From Elymus sibiricus (taxonomy: Eukaryota > Streptophyta > Magnoliopsida > Poales > Poaceae): 64,000 nt of DNA. The notes below the pieces were generated by a model that was given only the letters and a program-made list of their open reading frames with translations, was not told where the DNA came from and did not search any database. Of the stretch, positions 1 to 12,206 are shown piece by piece (position 1 is the stretch's first letter; each line of letters opens with the position of its first letter). The stretch is from NCBI GenBank assembly GCA_039707655.1, contig CM077670.1, positions 148,160,001-148,224,000 of the forward strand, written 5' to 3'. A program made the translations under genes and the position numbers.

Positions 1-216
1 ACCTAGCCTTAGGACTAGATCATACGATTTCGAGGTAGATCAACTCTGTACTGGATACATCTCAATCAATATAAACAAGAGCAGGACGTAGGGTTTTACC
101 TCCATCAAGATGGCCCGAACCTGGGTAAATATCGTCTTCCTGTTCCTGTTACCATCTGTCCGAGATCCACAGCTCAGGACCCCCTACCCCGAGGTCTGCC
201 GGTTTTTACACCGACA
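1..216 (+). repeat. 3' end (R/U5) of a Gypsy-type LTR, truncated by the window edge
   Basis: The block ends in the LTR terminus ACCGACA at 216, directly before a gag reading frame. The same stretch occurs in reverse complement at 17148-17400 (TGTCGGTGGTAAAACCGGCA onward), which fixes the end and shows both belong to one family. It is therefore the end of the 5' LTR of a plus-strand element whose start lies left of the window. The bases after it (TGGTGCTTTCAATGAGAG) sit where a primer-binding site belongs, but I cannot assign them to a tRNA. Confidence 0.85.
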
Positions 217-228
217 CTGGTGCTTTCA

Positions 229-2875
229 ATGAGAGTTCTGCTGTGCGATCACAAAGGATCGATGGCTCATCTGCAGATCAACTGCGGCAATGGCTGTGGG
301 GACACCTACGTCCTCGGCCAACTTTTTGTGTTCGGCAGCATGATCTTCTACGCTGACTCGACAGGCCACATGGCCACCGTCGAGAATTACGCTCCCGATC
401 AGATCGTCACCTTCGAAGGTCTCGAGTACACCGCGGACTCCCACGGTGAGCTTGTCTTATCGGGCTGGACCCCCGGCCGGATCCGGGATCTGGCAAACAC
501 CAGAGGTTCGACCTCAGAGCGGATCTCCTCCGAAGCCCGCGAATCGTGCCCCCCAACACCGCCGGGGGCTACGGAGGAACTTCCCTCCCCCTCTTCGGAT
601 AACCCTGTCGCAGGGCCTGACTCCGACGTGGATCAGAGTTCGGCCTGGGACACCAAATCAGGCTTAGAACCGATCCCGGCGGCGGATCTCGAATCCACCC
701 CGCCTCCTTGTACGGCAGAAGACGCATCAGGCGTTCTACTTCGGGCCAACCTGGCTTATGGCCAGACCATGAACCCTGAGGATCTATCTCACCTTAATGA
801 GATGCTTGACCAGATCCAAAGTTTGTCGATCCCGAACTCCTCGGTTTATGACAAGATCGGACTTAAAGCCGACGATCAGGAAATTTACATCTCACCCACC
901 TCCCATCTAGTCGCCACTGCTGATGATTTAACCGATATGCTAGACTACGACGAGGCAACCGACATGGATGAAGATGTCGGCAGCCCTACGGACAACTCCT
1001 TGCCGCTTCCTAACACCGGCAGGTGGAAACCAACATCTATGTACGATGTGTACATGGTCAACACTCCCAACTCCCCTCCAAGGCATAGGCGAAGATGCAG
1101 AAGGGGCACTAATGGGGAGCCTAGCGGGAACAACCCTACCGCCGATACGGCGGCCAACAACGCAGAAGACCAAGGGGGGAACCTTCGAGCATCCCCAGAA
1201 TGTCACGTCGACCCCGAAGGCACCCCCAGGGACTCGGATCCCGACGACCTCTTGGAAGGGGCCAATGACAATTACATGCCGGAATCCGAGGAGGACGTAT
1301 GCCTTGGCACCGAGGACTTCATAGTCCCCGAAGACCCTGTTGAGCAGGAACGCTTTCGGCAACGCCTAGTCGCCACCGCCCGAAGCATGAAGCGCAAGCA
1401 GCAACAGTCGCAGGCTAACGAGCACGGCTCAACGACAAGTGGGTCGAAATACTTTCGGCCGAGCAAGACTTCGAAGAACGGCACCACAGTGTGCCCAAAT
1501 CTTATCCACGCCGGTGTTTACTGCCTGAATTCGATGATGAACTAACCGCCGAGGCACCTGACCGCCCCCCTCGAGGATGTAATAGGCCCGCGCAGGAGGA
1601 TTTCCACACTCAACCAGCTCCACGCCGTTATGGCAAGGACCCTGTGGATTATCTTGACCCTCAGGGCATTCGACGTCGGATAGAGGCAAACCGGGCGCCA
1701 CCCCGGTCCATTTACGGATCAAGAGGACGCGCTCCGGCCGGGCACGATGGCTACGACGCCTGGTTGGACAGGAACAGCCGCGCCCGAGATCAAACTCATA
1801 CAAGGTTCTCTCCCGAAGCCCGGTATGACACCGCTCGATTCCGAGGACCAGCCCACCCGATCTGTTTTACAGATAGGGTAATGGAACATCAGTTCCCCGA
1901 TGGGTTCAAACCCATCAACATAGAATCTTACGATGGCACCACGGACCCAGCTGTATGGATTGAAGACTTTCTTTTCCATATACACATGGCCAATGGAGAT
2001 GACCTCCATGCCATCAAGTACTTGCCGCTCAAGCTAAAGGGGCCGGCAAGACACTGGCTAAATAGCCTACCGCCCCACTCCATTGGAAGCTGGGAAGCTC
2101 TTGAAGACGCCTTCAGGGCAAATTCCAAGGAACCTACGTCCGACCTCCGGACGCCGATGACCTCAGCCATGTCACCCAGCAGCCCGACGAATCAGCTCGG
2201 AAATTCTGGAGCCGGTTTCTTACTAAAAAGGACCAGATCATAGACTGCTCAGACGCCGAGGCCATCGCTGCATTCAAGAACAACATCCGAGACGAGTGGC
2301 TCGCCCGCCAGCTCGGCTAGGACAAACCGAGGACCATTGCAGCCATAACCTCGCTCATGACCCGCTTTTGCGTGGGAGAGGACAGTTGGTTGGCCCGTAG
2401 CACACACGACGGTGAGGCGGGGACCTCGGAGACTCACGACGGCAATGGCAAGCCTAAGCGCAACAAAAATAAGCGCAGGCATAGAAACGGCGGAAGCGAC
2501 ACAGAAGACGCAGCAGTCAATGCAGGCTTCACCGGACCTCGATCCGGACAAAAAAGAAAGCCCTTCAAAGGGAACAAGGATGGACCGAGCCAGCTCGACA
2601 AGATCCTGGATCGACCGTGCCAAATTCATGGCACTCAAGAGAAACCAGCAACACACACCAATAGGAATTGCTGGGTCTTTAAGCAGGCCGGCAAGATAGC
2701 GACAGAGGGTCAACATAAAACCCAAAATCGCAGTGAAGACGAAGATGAACCTCGGTGGCCAAACAATGGAGGCCAAAAGAAGTTTCCTAATGAGGTAACA
2801 GAAGTAAACATGATTTCGTTACCCACATCCCCAAGAGGGAGAGGAAACGCGTACTTCGGGACATCTATATGTTAG
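229..2875 (+). pseudogene. gag: Gypsy retrotransposon gag, decayed
   Basis: This is the first coding region after the LTR. It would make the structural protein that packages element RNA. The first ATG is at 229 and the first frame stays open to 1545; the conserved gag core continues in another frame from about 1491. That core contains DGTTDPAVWIEDFLFHIHMA and KGPARHWLNSLP, typical of grass Gypsy gag. A basic tract (KPKRNKNKRRHR, near 2455-2490) and a zinc-knuckle-like C..H....H....C stretch (CQIHG near 2620, NCWVFK near 2670) follow. Breaks include a frame change between 1491 and 1545, a frameshift near 2125 (after EALEDAFRAN) and an in-frame TAG at 2318-2320. It matches the minus-strand gag at 53040-54171. 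Coding identity is well supported; function is lost. Confidence 0.85.
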
Positions 2876-3279
2876 AGCCTGTGGCCCCAAAGTACAATCC
2901 GTGGTCGGCTTACCCGATCACATTCGACAAACACGACCATCCGACAAGCATCAGGCATGGCGGATCGGCCGCACTCGTCCTGGACCCGATAGTCGATGCT
3001 TTTCACCTGACGCGCGTCCTCATGGACGGGGGAAGCAGCCTCAACTTGATCTACGAGGACACGGTAAGGAAGATGGGGATCGACTCATCTCGGATTAAGC
3101 CTAGCAACATCACCTTCAAAGGTGTAATACCAAGAGTTGAGGCTCGCTGCACCGGAACCGTGTCCCTGGAAGTAGTGTTCGGATCACCCAATAGGCAAGC
3201 ACGCTGTACATGGGCTAACATGGCACCAATATCGGCCCTGTACACAATCCAGATCGGCCTACCCTTTGGCGAACAATAG
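2869..3279 (+). pseudogene. Gypsy aspartic protease region, truncated
   Basis: The frame overlaps the end of gag. It carries HPTSIRHGG and then VLMDGGSSLNLIYEDTVRKM, the retropepsin-like active-site region with D-G-G in place of D-T-G/D-S-G, as is common in this plant group. The homologous minus-strand copy (52489-53037) continues after LEVVFGSP into further protease sequence, whereas this copy departs from it at about 3187. The remaining 30 codons of the frame are unrelated to the element. No reverse transcriptase, RNase H or integrase follows, so the element was cut at about 3187 by deletion or rearrangement. Confidence 0.8.
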
Positions 3280-3840
3280 TGTGACACCCAAAAAAGGCGG
3301 TTTGTCTAATTTTTTTTTTGAGATCATATAAACATTAAAAGGCTACAAAAACATCCATCCAATTGATAGATAACTCTTATCTTACCAGCTGAATAAATAA
3401 TAAGTTTTATATATGAAATCAAAAATAAGGAAAAATGTGTTCATCCATATAAATTAAATTACCTTGGTCGTTAATTTTAGACATTTGAGGTGTAAATTGT
3501 TCAACAAGATAATCTATCTGGAATTATGTGTTAGTCCATCATGGGAAGATAGCAAATCTATCTCTACTCAAATTATATGAAAAAATGAAAACAGATGTGT
3601 GCGTGCATAGCAAGGGGAGTGGGCCAAAGAGAACACTAAATTACTTCCTGTAGAAAGGTCGACTCACATCCTAGCTAAACAGGATGGCATTGCATATTTC
3701 ACATATATTATGGCTGGCTAAAAAAGATGGCATTGCATAATTCACATATATGATATAGAAACTAAATAGGTGGCATTACAGAGCATGTCTAAACTAAGCA
3801 GATGACATAGATGATGTCGAAAGTAAGCAAAGTAAGGCAC
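3188..3840. other. AT-rich spacer, no gene seen
   Basis: This stretch follows the breakpoint of the first Gypsy element. It is AT-rich with short poly-T and poly-A runs. A segment containing GGCATTGCATA and CACATATAT is repeated near 3683-3755. I see no coding exon, LTR terminus or clear inverted repeat. Confidence 0.5.
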
Positions 3841-3842
3841 CA

Positions 3843-4030
3843 TATGCATGATATGATCAACATCATCATGCCAAGTTAGAGCAAACACCTCGGGGGGTAA
3901 ATAGGAGTGGTCAGCTCCCTCTGAATCCACCTCTGAACAGCTATCTTCCTCTGGATTACAATCTGGAGGAGGGGGGTGGGGTTGCCATTGCACCCACCAT
4001 GGAGCGATGTCTGCATGACATTGTATTGCC
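3843..4030 (-). pseudogene. Exon-like fragment, acidic, unknown protein
   Basis: On the minus strand the frame is open through IAPWWVQWQPHPPPPDCNPE and then DSCSEVDSEGADHSYLPPEV, ending in ALTWHDDVDHIMHMV. The composition (prolines, acidic and Ser residues, Trp) looks like real protein rather than chance translation, and the frame stays open upstream of the first Met. Together with the minus-strand fragments at 4450-4668, 5205-5330 and 5957-6290 it may be a late exon of one broken gene whose 5' end now lies beyond the LTR element at 13934. I do not recognise the protein. It could be a host gene or cargo of a DNA transposon. Confidence 0.35.
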
Positions 4031-4449
4031 GCGCAAGACTCTTCTCTTTTTCTCTACATGTTCAGCATGACTGTGTACAATAACTGACATGCATACGGAA
4101 AAAAATAGTGAGATTATGTAAGGAGAGCATGCAGAAATCTAGAGTGATGGTAACAACCAGTGGATAGATCCAAAAATAATGATAGCAGGCAAATGATAGC
4201 TTAATTTAATAAAAAGACAGATGATGGCTGCTTTATTGTTTGTTTCCCACCCAAGATGAACGACATAGTACATACCTAGATGAACCAGATAGTAGATAGA
4301 GATACTATTCATAAATGCCTCGATATGTGCCCCAGAAGCATTTTAAAACTCAAGTTTGAACATTAATTAGGACCTGACTTGGAGTCTAAGAGATGAACAG
4401 GATGATAAACTAGCAGGTAACATTAAACAATGCATAAAGTAAGCAGAAA

Positions 4450-4668
4450 CAAAAGAGTGTGACCTCTCTTGCAGACCCATGTACTCCTCAGGTTCATCTG
4501 CTGAGATGATGATGGTGATGCAGTTGCGGTGGTTGCCGGCGGTGGGGAAGGAGATCTGAGGCAGTGAAAGACGGTAAGGATTCGTGATGTCTGGTATGGT
4601 GGACGCTTCTGTCGATGGAGTAGCTCAGGTGAGGTGGAAGACGGTGCGGCAGGAGCAGGACAAACCAC
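4450..4668 (-). pseudogene. Proline/serine-rich reading-frame fragment
   Basis: A minus-strand frame encodes CPAPAAPSSTSPELLHRQKR followed by a Ser/Pro/Thr-rich stretch (SPSPPPATTATASPSSSQQM). On the plus strand the region is the GA-rich, trinucleotide-like DNA often seen in grass 5' exons. It lies between the other two minus-strand gene-like fragments, immediately left of the MITE. No domain is recognised. It could be an exon of the same broken gene or low-complexity DNA that happens to be open. Confidence 0.25.
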
Positions 4669-4714
4669 ACAAAGTTTTCTTCGAAACCTATCTGTAACTG
4701 AAGTAATTCTTTAA

Positions 4715-5168
4715 GGGCACCTTTGGCTTGAAGGATTCTAAAAACGCATGGATAGGAAAAACACCGGAATAGGATAGGAATGCACATGGAAAACAAAGCA
4801 TTTGTAAACACAGGATTTCTTTCAACTAGGGTATTCGGTTCACAGGAATTGGAAGAGCACAGGAATGCAAAGAAACATGGCCAAATTAAAGTCAAACCAC
4901 CTGAAAATGTGTATAGTTAGAATGTTATTATGCCACTAATGCACTTAGTCTTTTTTTCATGCATAGGATTTTGATAAGTAGGTCCGGGTGGATGTTGAAA
5001 TTTCTGTGTTTTTCCTTTGAAACAGACACGAAAGGAAAAAATCCTTCAATTTTGTTTTGCTCCATTCCTTTCAACCAAATGCATGAATAATTGAATAGTA
5101 GAGTACCATAGGAAAATATCCTATTGCTATGTTTTGCCTTCACTTTTACCTTTGAACCAAAATAGCCC
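4715..5168. mobile_element. Tourist-like (PIF/Harbinger) MITE
   Basis: The element is 454 bp. It starts GGGCACCTTTGGCTTGAAGG and ends CCTTTGAACCAAAATAGCCC, so the ends form an imperfect terminal inverted repeat (GGGC..TTTGG.TTGAAGG against GGGCTATTTTGGTTCAAAGG). A TAA target-site duplication flanks it (4712-4714 and 5169-5171), the trinucleotide expected of PIF/Harbinger elements. No transposase is encoded. Confidence 0.8.
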
Positions 5169-5204
5169 TAAGGGATCGACATGAATGTAGAGTAAAAAGT
5201 GATG

Positions 5205-5330
5205 CGACAAGTGTACAACCTCTTTGGCCTAGCCGTGTCGACCTCAGCATCATTGGGTCGGTCGCTGAAGATGTTGCGGCGGAGGTGGCTATCGGAGCTG
5301 GGGGAGAAGATCTAAGGCGTTTGTAGACGG
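5205..5330 (-). repeat. Diverged duplicate of the 6000-6110 exon segment
   Basis: The plus-strand text 'acaacctctttgg' followed by a CCTCAGC/CATC tract and GGTCG(C)TGA(A/G)GATG occurs here and again at about 6039-6101, with many substitutions. Read on the minus strand, the right-hand copy encodes LTDSSDEAEDYSAPPKRL and this copy a decayed version (FSDRPNDAEVDTARPKRL). It is a partial duplication within the minus-strand gene-like region. Confidence 0.45.
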
Positions 5331-5699
5331 TGTTGAGGGTACTGCTCTGTTGTGATGGATGGTTCCGTCATTGGAGCAGCTTCGGCGAGCTGTACGATGT
5401 CGAGGCTGAAGCAGTACAAGACGGACATCGTTAATCTGAAGTGGGATTCTAATACCATCTCCAATAGATGATGTAAAATACATCACCAAAAGGTGCTAGC
5501 TTCACCAAAAAACACCCAACTCCAACAGATGATGTAAAAACTGTTGACACTGAACTTAACTGTCGAAACTAATTGTTATTGTCGAAACTGAACGCACTAG
5601 TAGCAGAGAAGCACTTCACTGGTAGTTTAGGCCGCTCAAGCACTAGTAGCAAAGAAGCAGTGATCTAAATCAGCAGCCGCTCGATAGGGAATGCACTAG
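5331..5699. other. Non-coding spacer with short repeated phrases
   Basis: Two copies of CAACAGATGATGTAAAA-like sequence (near 5463 and 5523) and two of CACTAGTAGCA(A/G)AGAAGCA (near 5595 and 5641) are present. These are short internal duplications with no coding content that I can support. Confidence 0.4.
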
Positions 5700-5872
5700 C
5701 AAATAGCAGCCGGAGCAGCAGCACGAACGAGAGCCAGAGCAGCAACTCATGTAGCTACATTAGCCCGTGTACCAGCATCAGCAGCACGAGCGAGAGCAAG
5801 AGCAGAGCAGCAGCATGAGCGAGGGCAAGAGCAGAGCAGCAGCACGAGCGAGAGCCAGAGCAGCAGCAGCAG
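5700..5872. repeat. Minisatellite, about 27-bp unit
   Basis: The unit AGCAGCAGCACGAGCGAGAG plus about seven bases (CCAGAGC or CAAGAGC) recurs roughly five times with substitutions. It is built from CAG/GAG triplets and stays open in several frames, which explains the long poly-Ala/Ser/Leu translations here. These should not be read as proteins. Confidence 0.7.
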
Positions 5873-5956
5873 CTCCGTCTAGTATGGACACCGCCGCCAA
5901 GGGAGCCTCGCAATGGGGGAGAGTTGCCGTGGAGGATGTCGGCGGTGGTGTCGGCA

Positions 5957-6290
5957 TCAAGGGAGCCACGCCATGGCGGAGCGGGATCGAGCACCGGCGG
6001 CGCCGTGAGCTCGAGTGAAGGAGAAGATGCGATGAGCGCACAACCTCTTTGGTGGCGCCGAGTAGTCCTCAGCTTCATCCGAGGAGTCGGTGAGGATGCT
6101 GTGGTTCCAGTGGGGCAGGTTAAGGCGGCGCTGTGGGAATGGAGCAGTCGCGATATACGAGGCGATCGTCGGAGCAGCTCCTTGGAGGTGGAGGACAGGG
6201 CGGCTGAACCGGTGGGACGACGAGATCGACGACGGATCCTCATCTGGTGCGGTGGACAAGGTAGGTCGAGCTGTTGCGGTGCACGACGTC
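5957..6290 (-). pseudogene. N-terminal exon-like fragment of an unknown protein
   Basis: A minus-strand ATG at about 6290 opens MTSCTATARPTLSTAPDEDP, followed by a Ser/Pro/Arg-rich stretch and the acidic patch LTDSSDEAEDYSAPPKRL. The upstream DNA, once the LTR element 6331-13933 is removed, continues into 13934-14050, whose minus strand is a C/T-rich leader resembling a plant 5'UTR. The simplest reading is a gene (host or transposon-borne) whose leader and first exon were separated by the LTR insertion. The acidic-serine start resembles N termini of some plant transposon proteins, but I cannot name it. No downstream frame is intact. Confidence 0.35.
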
Positions 6291-6330
6291 ATCGGGGAAG
6301 AGGCTCCGGCTGGGCGGTGGTTTGGGGGCG

Positions 6331-7973
6331 TGATGTCTATTACGCAACTTTTATTCTTGTAGACGTTGTTGGGCTTCCAAGTGGAGAGTTTTGTAGGACA
6401 GCAGCAAATTTCCCTCAAGTGGATGACCTAAGGTTTATCAATCCGTGGGAGGCGTAGGATGAAGATGGTCTGTCTCAAACAACCCTGCAATCAAATACCA
6501 GAAATCTCTTGTGTCCCCAACACACCCAATACAATGGTAAATTGTATAGGTGCACTAGTTCAGCGAAGAGATGGTGATACAAGTGTAGTATGGATAGTAG
6601 ATATAGGTTTTTGAAATCTGAAAATATAAAAACAGCAAGGTAGCAAGTGATAAAACAGAGCACAAACAGTATTGCAATGCTTGAAAACAAGGCCTAGGGT
6701 TCATACTTTCACTAGTGCAATCTCTCAACAGTGCTAACATAATTGAATCATATAACAACCCCTCAACGTGCGACAAAGAATTGCTCCAAAGTTCCTAGCA
6801 AATGGAGAACATAAGAAGAAATTGTTGTAGGGTACGAACCCACCTCAAAGTTATCCTTTCCGATCAATCTATTGAGCCATCCCTATAAGTGTCACAAACA
6901 GCCCTAGAGTTCATACTAGAATAACACCATATGATACGCATCAACCAACTCTAATGTCACCTAGATACTCCAATGTCACCACAAGTATCCATGAGTTGAT
7001 TATTCGATATGCATCAAACAATCTCAGATTCATAATATTCAATCCACACAAAGAACTTCAAAGAGTACCCCAAAGTTTCTATCGGAGAAAGAAGGATGAA
7101 AACGTGTACCAACCTATGTGCCTGGATTCCCCAAGGTCATGGGAATCCGCAAGTTGTTTACCAAAACATACATCAAGTGACTCAATAGAATACCCCATTG
7201 TCACCACGGGTATCCACATGCAAGACATACATCAAGTGTTCTCAAATCCAAAGTATTCAATCCGACAATAACGAAACCTTAAAGGGAAAGACTCAATTCA
7301 TCACAAGAAGATAGAGAGGTAAGAAACACAATATGATCCAACTATATTAACAAAGCTCGTGGTACATCAAGATGGTGCCAAATCAAGAACACGAGAGAGA
7401 GAGAGAGATCAAACACATAGCTACAGGTACATACCCTCAGCCCCTAGGGTGAACTACTCCCTCCTCATCATGGAGACCGCCGTGATGATGAAGATGGCCT
7501 CCGGTGATGATTCCCCCCTCCGGCAGAGTGCCGGAACAGGGCTCCGAATGAGATCGCTTTGGTACAGAGGCTTGCGCCGGGGGCGTGGGATTTCTAGGTT
7601 TCTTTTTGGGGTTTTCACTATTTATAGGATTTTTCAGCGTTGGATTCATGCCAGGGGGGCCCACGAGGGAGCGACAAGCTCAGGGGGGCGCGCCCTAGGG
7701 GGGAGACGCGCCCCCAGGCTTGTCGTGCCCTCGTGGCTCTTCTGGCACTTCCTCAAAGCTTCGGGGGTCTATTTTTGTCCATAAAAAATCACCGTAAATT
7801 TTCAGCCCAATCCGAGAACTTTTATTTCTGCACAAAAAACAACACCACGGTAGTTCTGCTGAAAACAACGTCAGTCCGGGTTAGTTCCATTCAAATCATA
7901 CCAAAACCATATAAAATTGTTGTAAACATGGCATGAATACTTCATAAATTATATATACGTTGGAGACGTGTCA
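6331..7973 (-). repeat. 3' LTR of the 6331-13933 element
   Basis: The LTR is 1643 bp with ends TGATGTCTATT and GACGTGTCA on the plus strand. It is longer than its partner mainly because of an extra stretch of about 35 bp in the GC-rich segment near 7670-7710. To its right, the polypurine-type sequence seen in this family (minus strand GAATTAAGCTTGGGATGC) lies at 7974-7990. Reading frames inside it (such as 7359-7784) are not genes. Confidence 0.9.
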
Positions 7974-10900
7974 GCATCCCAAGCTTAATTCCTGCACTTC
8001 CTCGAGTAGGTAAATGATAAAAGAAATCATTTATGAAGTGTGAATGCTAGCATAGTGCATAAGTTTGATTAATGATAATTTCAATCACTTTTCCTAGCAT
8101 CATAACAGCAACTCTTTCTTATAAAACTCATCATGATAAAGTAGCAATCAATTCACATGTTATGGTTTAAACAATACATTCTCTTGAAACTTAACAAGCT
8201 ATGTTCTTAGTCACCAAACAATTTCAATGCATCTCATTTTCAACAAAGTATAAGTAAGAGCTCCACATACTCAATTATCATATAGTCTTCTATGATTGCT
8301 AATACTCAAAGCATATTTTTAGAACAAATAGCATCCATCGAACATAGAGAAAGATAGGGGCTTGATGTTTCGCCTCCCAACTCATTTATCATAGAGATAA
8401 TTGTCAATAATAATAAATCATGATCAAATATATTTGAATGGTTATATGTGCCTGGATCTTTCCCCACCACATAATGCTTGCTAACTAGAGAATAGGTTGG
8501 AATAAGAAGTTGACTCAACATAAATAAATAACATGAAAGTAAATAGCATAAAAGTAAATAGAATGTCCCTTCGCAGAGGGAAGCAGGGATTTGCAGAGGT
8601 GCCAGAGCTCATAGCTTAAAACAGAGATGAATACATTTTGAGTGGTGTGCTTTCCCTATCAACGTCATGACTAAGGATTTCAATATCTTCCATGCTAAAC
8701 AAATTATTGGCGGTTCCCATGCAGAAATGAAAAGCTTAATTCCCCCTCAACCATTCAAACACAAGCCATGGCTAGCCGAATTCACGGGTGCCCTCCAAAC
8801 TTTCAACTTTCCAGGGGGAGCCTTTGTTTTATTATATGTATTTTTCCGCTTTTTTTTATTTATGGGACTGGGCATCCCGATTACCAGCCTCTCTCATGCA
8901 ATGACAAGTGAATAAACACCCATCATGAGAATAACCCACTTAGCATGGAAGATACCGACCGCCCCGTCGCTCCATGAGCGGCACGGGCACACAAAATAAA
9001 TGTTTATTTGAAGATTTTAGAGATGGCACATGCAAATTTACTTGGAACGGCAGGGTAATACCGTATATATGTAGGTATGGTGGACACTCATGGAAGAAAC
9101 TTGGCTCAAGGATTTTGGATGCACAAGCAGTATTCCTGCTTAGTACAGAAATTTTTGGCTAGCAAAGATCCTAAACAAGCACCACATGTTGGAGGATCCA
9201 TAACAATATAACTTCGATGCAAATATACCCAACCATAACTCATTACCTTGTCTTCCTTGTCCAACTTCAACTAATTTGATCAAGTTTGAAAATAATTAAT
9301 GGGTATTTACAATCATAAAAGATGTCCAAGATAATATATTTGTATGTGAAATTTCTCTTCCATATACTATCTTTCATGAATTGCTCGTATGACTAATATT
9401 GTTATTGTCAAACTTCAATAGATTTTACTTTCTAAACCCAATGTGAAATATTACTAAGAATATGGAACATGGATAATTTCAGATTTATGATATTCAATTC
9501 ATTCAACAATTTACTCAAAGGATATAAGTGAAGCACATGAATGAATGACAAACTACTCCAAAAGATATAAGTGAAGATCAATGAGTAGTCAAACAATTAA
9601 GTAGCTATGTGAAGACTCTCTCCAAATAAAGATTTCAGATCCAAGTATTTTATTCAAACAGCAAACAAAATGAAAATAAAAGGACACTCCAAGAATAGCA
9701 CATATCATGTGGACAAGTAAAAACTTAGGCTAACCGATAGGTGTTGATGAAGAAAGGTGGAATGCCAACCGGGGCATCCCCAAGCTTAGTTGCTTGAGAC
9801 TTCTTGGAATATTATCTTGGGGAGCCTTGGACATCCCCAAGCTTGAGCTCTTGTGTCTACTTAATTCCTCTCATATCATGGCTTCTCCTAAATCTTAAAA
9901 ACTTCATCCACACAAAACTCAACAAGAACTCGTGAGATAAGTTAGTATAAATCAACTCAAAACCTTAACATTCTCTACTGTAGCAAATCACTAAAATTAT
10001 AATTAAATGTTGCATACTAAATGCCTCTGCATAATTAATACTCATATCCACAAATAGAAACATTAAACAAGCTAACATATGCAAACAATGCAACTATAAC
10101 CGAAATCTGTCTAAACAGAACAGTCTGTAAAGGGGGAATAAAAACGCATACTTACCTAACTCGAAAAATACTGAAAAATTACCACGTGACAGAGAACTCA
10201 TGCATGCTTACTGTGTAAAAATATCAGATTTTTATCGTGTTCTGACAATTCACATAAATTCAGGACATAATAGAAAACTTTCTGTTTTCAAACAGCAACA
10301 CATAAACTTGCAAAATGAGTATGGTAAAGGCTATAATTGGAATTTTATTGAACTAAAAGATACAAAACATGATTGTTGATAATAGAAAGAAAATATCAAC
10401 AAAATAAAATGATGCTCCAAGAAAAACACATATTATGTGACGAATAAAAATATAGTTCCGAGTGAGGTTACCGATAGAGTTGAAGACGAAAGAAGGGATG
10501 CCTTCCGGGGAATCCCCAAGCTTAAACGCTTGAGTCTTCCTTGAATATTACCTTGGGGTGCCTTGGGAATCCCCAAGATTAGGGTCTTGCCACTCTTTAT
10601 TCTCCTCATATCGATATCTTACCCAAAACTTGGAAACTTCAATCACACAAAACTTAACGGAACTCCATGAGATAGGTTAGTATGAAAATAAATCATTCAC
10701 TTTGGTACTGTCAAGACAAGATTCATAATTGTTATCACATAATACCTACTGTATTCCATCATTTCCACAATTTATACTACTCAATACAAGCTATGGAAAC
10801 ACTAAAACAAGCAAACTATGCAATAAAAACAGAATCTGTCAAAAACAGAACAGCATGTAGTGAGAGAATTAAAATGCATACTTATGTACATCCAAAAATT

Positions 10901-11195
10901 CTGAAAAATTGGGAAAACGTGAAAAAGTTGTAACCCAATAATGTGTAAAAATTTCAGAATTTTATCACCCTCCAGTACAGAACGTGAAATTCCAGTACTG
11001 GACGCAAAAATTTCTGTTTTTGCACATAATCAAATCAACAAGTATCCACACTATCCCAAAGGCTTTACTTGGCACATTATTGAAAGAAAACATATAAAAC
11101 ATGATTACTACATTAGCTTAATCATGTGAACACACAAAAACAGTAGGTATACATAATGGGTTGCCTCCCAACAAGCGCTTTTCTTTAAAGCATTT
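7974..11195 (-). other. Internal non-coding region of the 6331-13933 element
   Basis: This is AT-rich sequence with no long frame. It contains two diverged blocks with the phrase 'cccaagcttA(G/A)' and 'ccttggg' (9770-9850 and 10500-10580). Related blocks, in reverse complement, occur in the two Sabrina-like elements near 22440-22560 and 33700-33800, which ties the three elements together as one superfamily group. I see no RNA gene. Confidence 0.6.
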
Positions 11196-12206
11196 TTAGC
11201 TAGGCATGATGATTTCAATGATGCCCACATAAAAGTAAAGAATTGAAAAAATAACGGGAGCATCAGGAAGCATATGACTAGCACATTTAAGCCTAACCCA
11301 CTTCCTATGCATAGGGATTTTGTGAGCAGACAACTTATGGGAGCAAGAATCAACTAGCATAGGAAGGCAAAACAAGCATGACTTCAAAACTTTCAACATA
11401 AAGAGAGGAAACTTGATGTTGTTGAAATATATATAAGCATATCTCCCTCTCTCATAATAATTTTCAGTAGCATCATGAACAAATTCAACAATATAACTTT
11501 CACATAAATCATTCTTTTCATGATCCACAAGCATCGAATTTTTATTACTCTCCACATAAGCAAATTTATTCTCATCAATAGTAGTGGGAGCAAACACAAC
11601 AAAATAACTATCATGAGATACTTGATTGACATAATCAAATTGAACATTAAAATCATGATGACAAGTTTCATGGTTATCATTACTCTTTATAGCATGCATG
11701 TCATCACCATAATCATCATAGATAGCAACTTTATTGTCATAATCAATTGAAACCTCTTCTAAAATAGTGGAATCATCATTAAATAAAGTCGTGACCTCTC
11801 CAAATCCACTTTCATAATTATTACAATAAGATTCAACACCCTCCAAAATAGTGGGATCACTAGTACCTAGAGTTGGCACTCTTCCAAACCCACTTTCATC
11901 AATATGATCATCATAAATAGGAGGCATGCTATCATCATAATAAATTTGCTCATCAAAACTTGGGGGACTAAAAATATCATCTTTATCAAACATAGCATCC
12001 CCAAGCTTGTAGTTTTGCATATCATTAGCATCATGGATATTCATAGAATGCATACTAACAACATTGCAATCATGCTTATCATTCAAAGAATTTATGCTAA
12101 ACATTTTATTAAATTCTTCTTCTAACACTTTAGCATAATTTTCCGATCCATCATTTTCAAGAAAGACAATATAGAGATGAAGTAATTGAAGAAACCTCAA
12201 TTCCAT
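11196..12206 (-). CDS. Acidic ORF of a non-autonomous LTR element, unknown function
   Basis: From the ATG at 12206 the frame runs 336 codons; it is also open 30 codons further upstream, almost to the primer-binding site. It therefore sits where gag normally begins. The N-terminal part (MELRFLQLLHLYIVFLENDG) is hydrophobic and the middle is very rich in Asp, Glu, Asn and His. It has an internal repeat: ESGFGRVPTLGTSDPTILEG is echoed about 35 residues later by ESGFGEVTTLFNDDSTILEE. The C-terminal part is basic and Cys/Leu-rich (KVLKSCLFCLPMLVDSCSHK). It has no zinc knuckle or protease motif. I recognise the type as an ORF seen in Triticeae non-autonomous elements but know of no function. An uninterrupted frame of this length in an otherwise non-coding element hints at recent activity or selection. 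It could also be a heavily diverged gag. Confidence 0.6.
   Translation of the reverse strand: MELRFLQLLHLYIVFLENDGSENYAKVLEEEFNKMFSINSLNDKHDCNVVSMHSMNIHDANDMQNYKLGDAMFDKDDIFSPPSFDEQIYYDDSMPPIYDDHIDESGFGRVPTLGTSDPTILEGVESYCNNYESGFGEVTTLFNDDSTILEEVSIDYDNKVAIYDDYGDDMHAIKSNDNHETCHHDFNVQFDYVNQVSHDSYFVVFAPTTIDENKFAYVESNKNSMLVDHEKNDLCESYIVEFVHDATENYYERGRYAYIYFNNIKFPLFMLKVLKSCLFCLPMLVDSCSHKLSAHKIPMHRKWVRLKCASHMLPDAPVIFSILYFYVGIIEIIMPS

Noticed and set aside
216..240. tRNA primer site for the first Gypsy element
   Set aside because: TGGTGCTTTCAATGAG sits in the right place but I could not match it to a plant tRNA 3' end with confidence.
5755..6243. 162-codon minus-strand frame with poly-Ser/Cys/Leu
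   Set aside because: Half of it is the CAG/GAG minisatellite; the more protein-like frame of this region is the one containing LTDSSDEAED.
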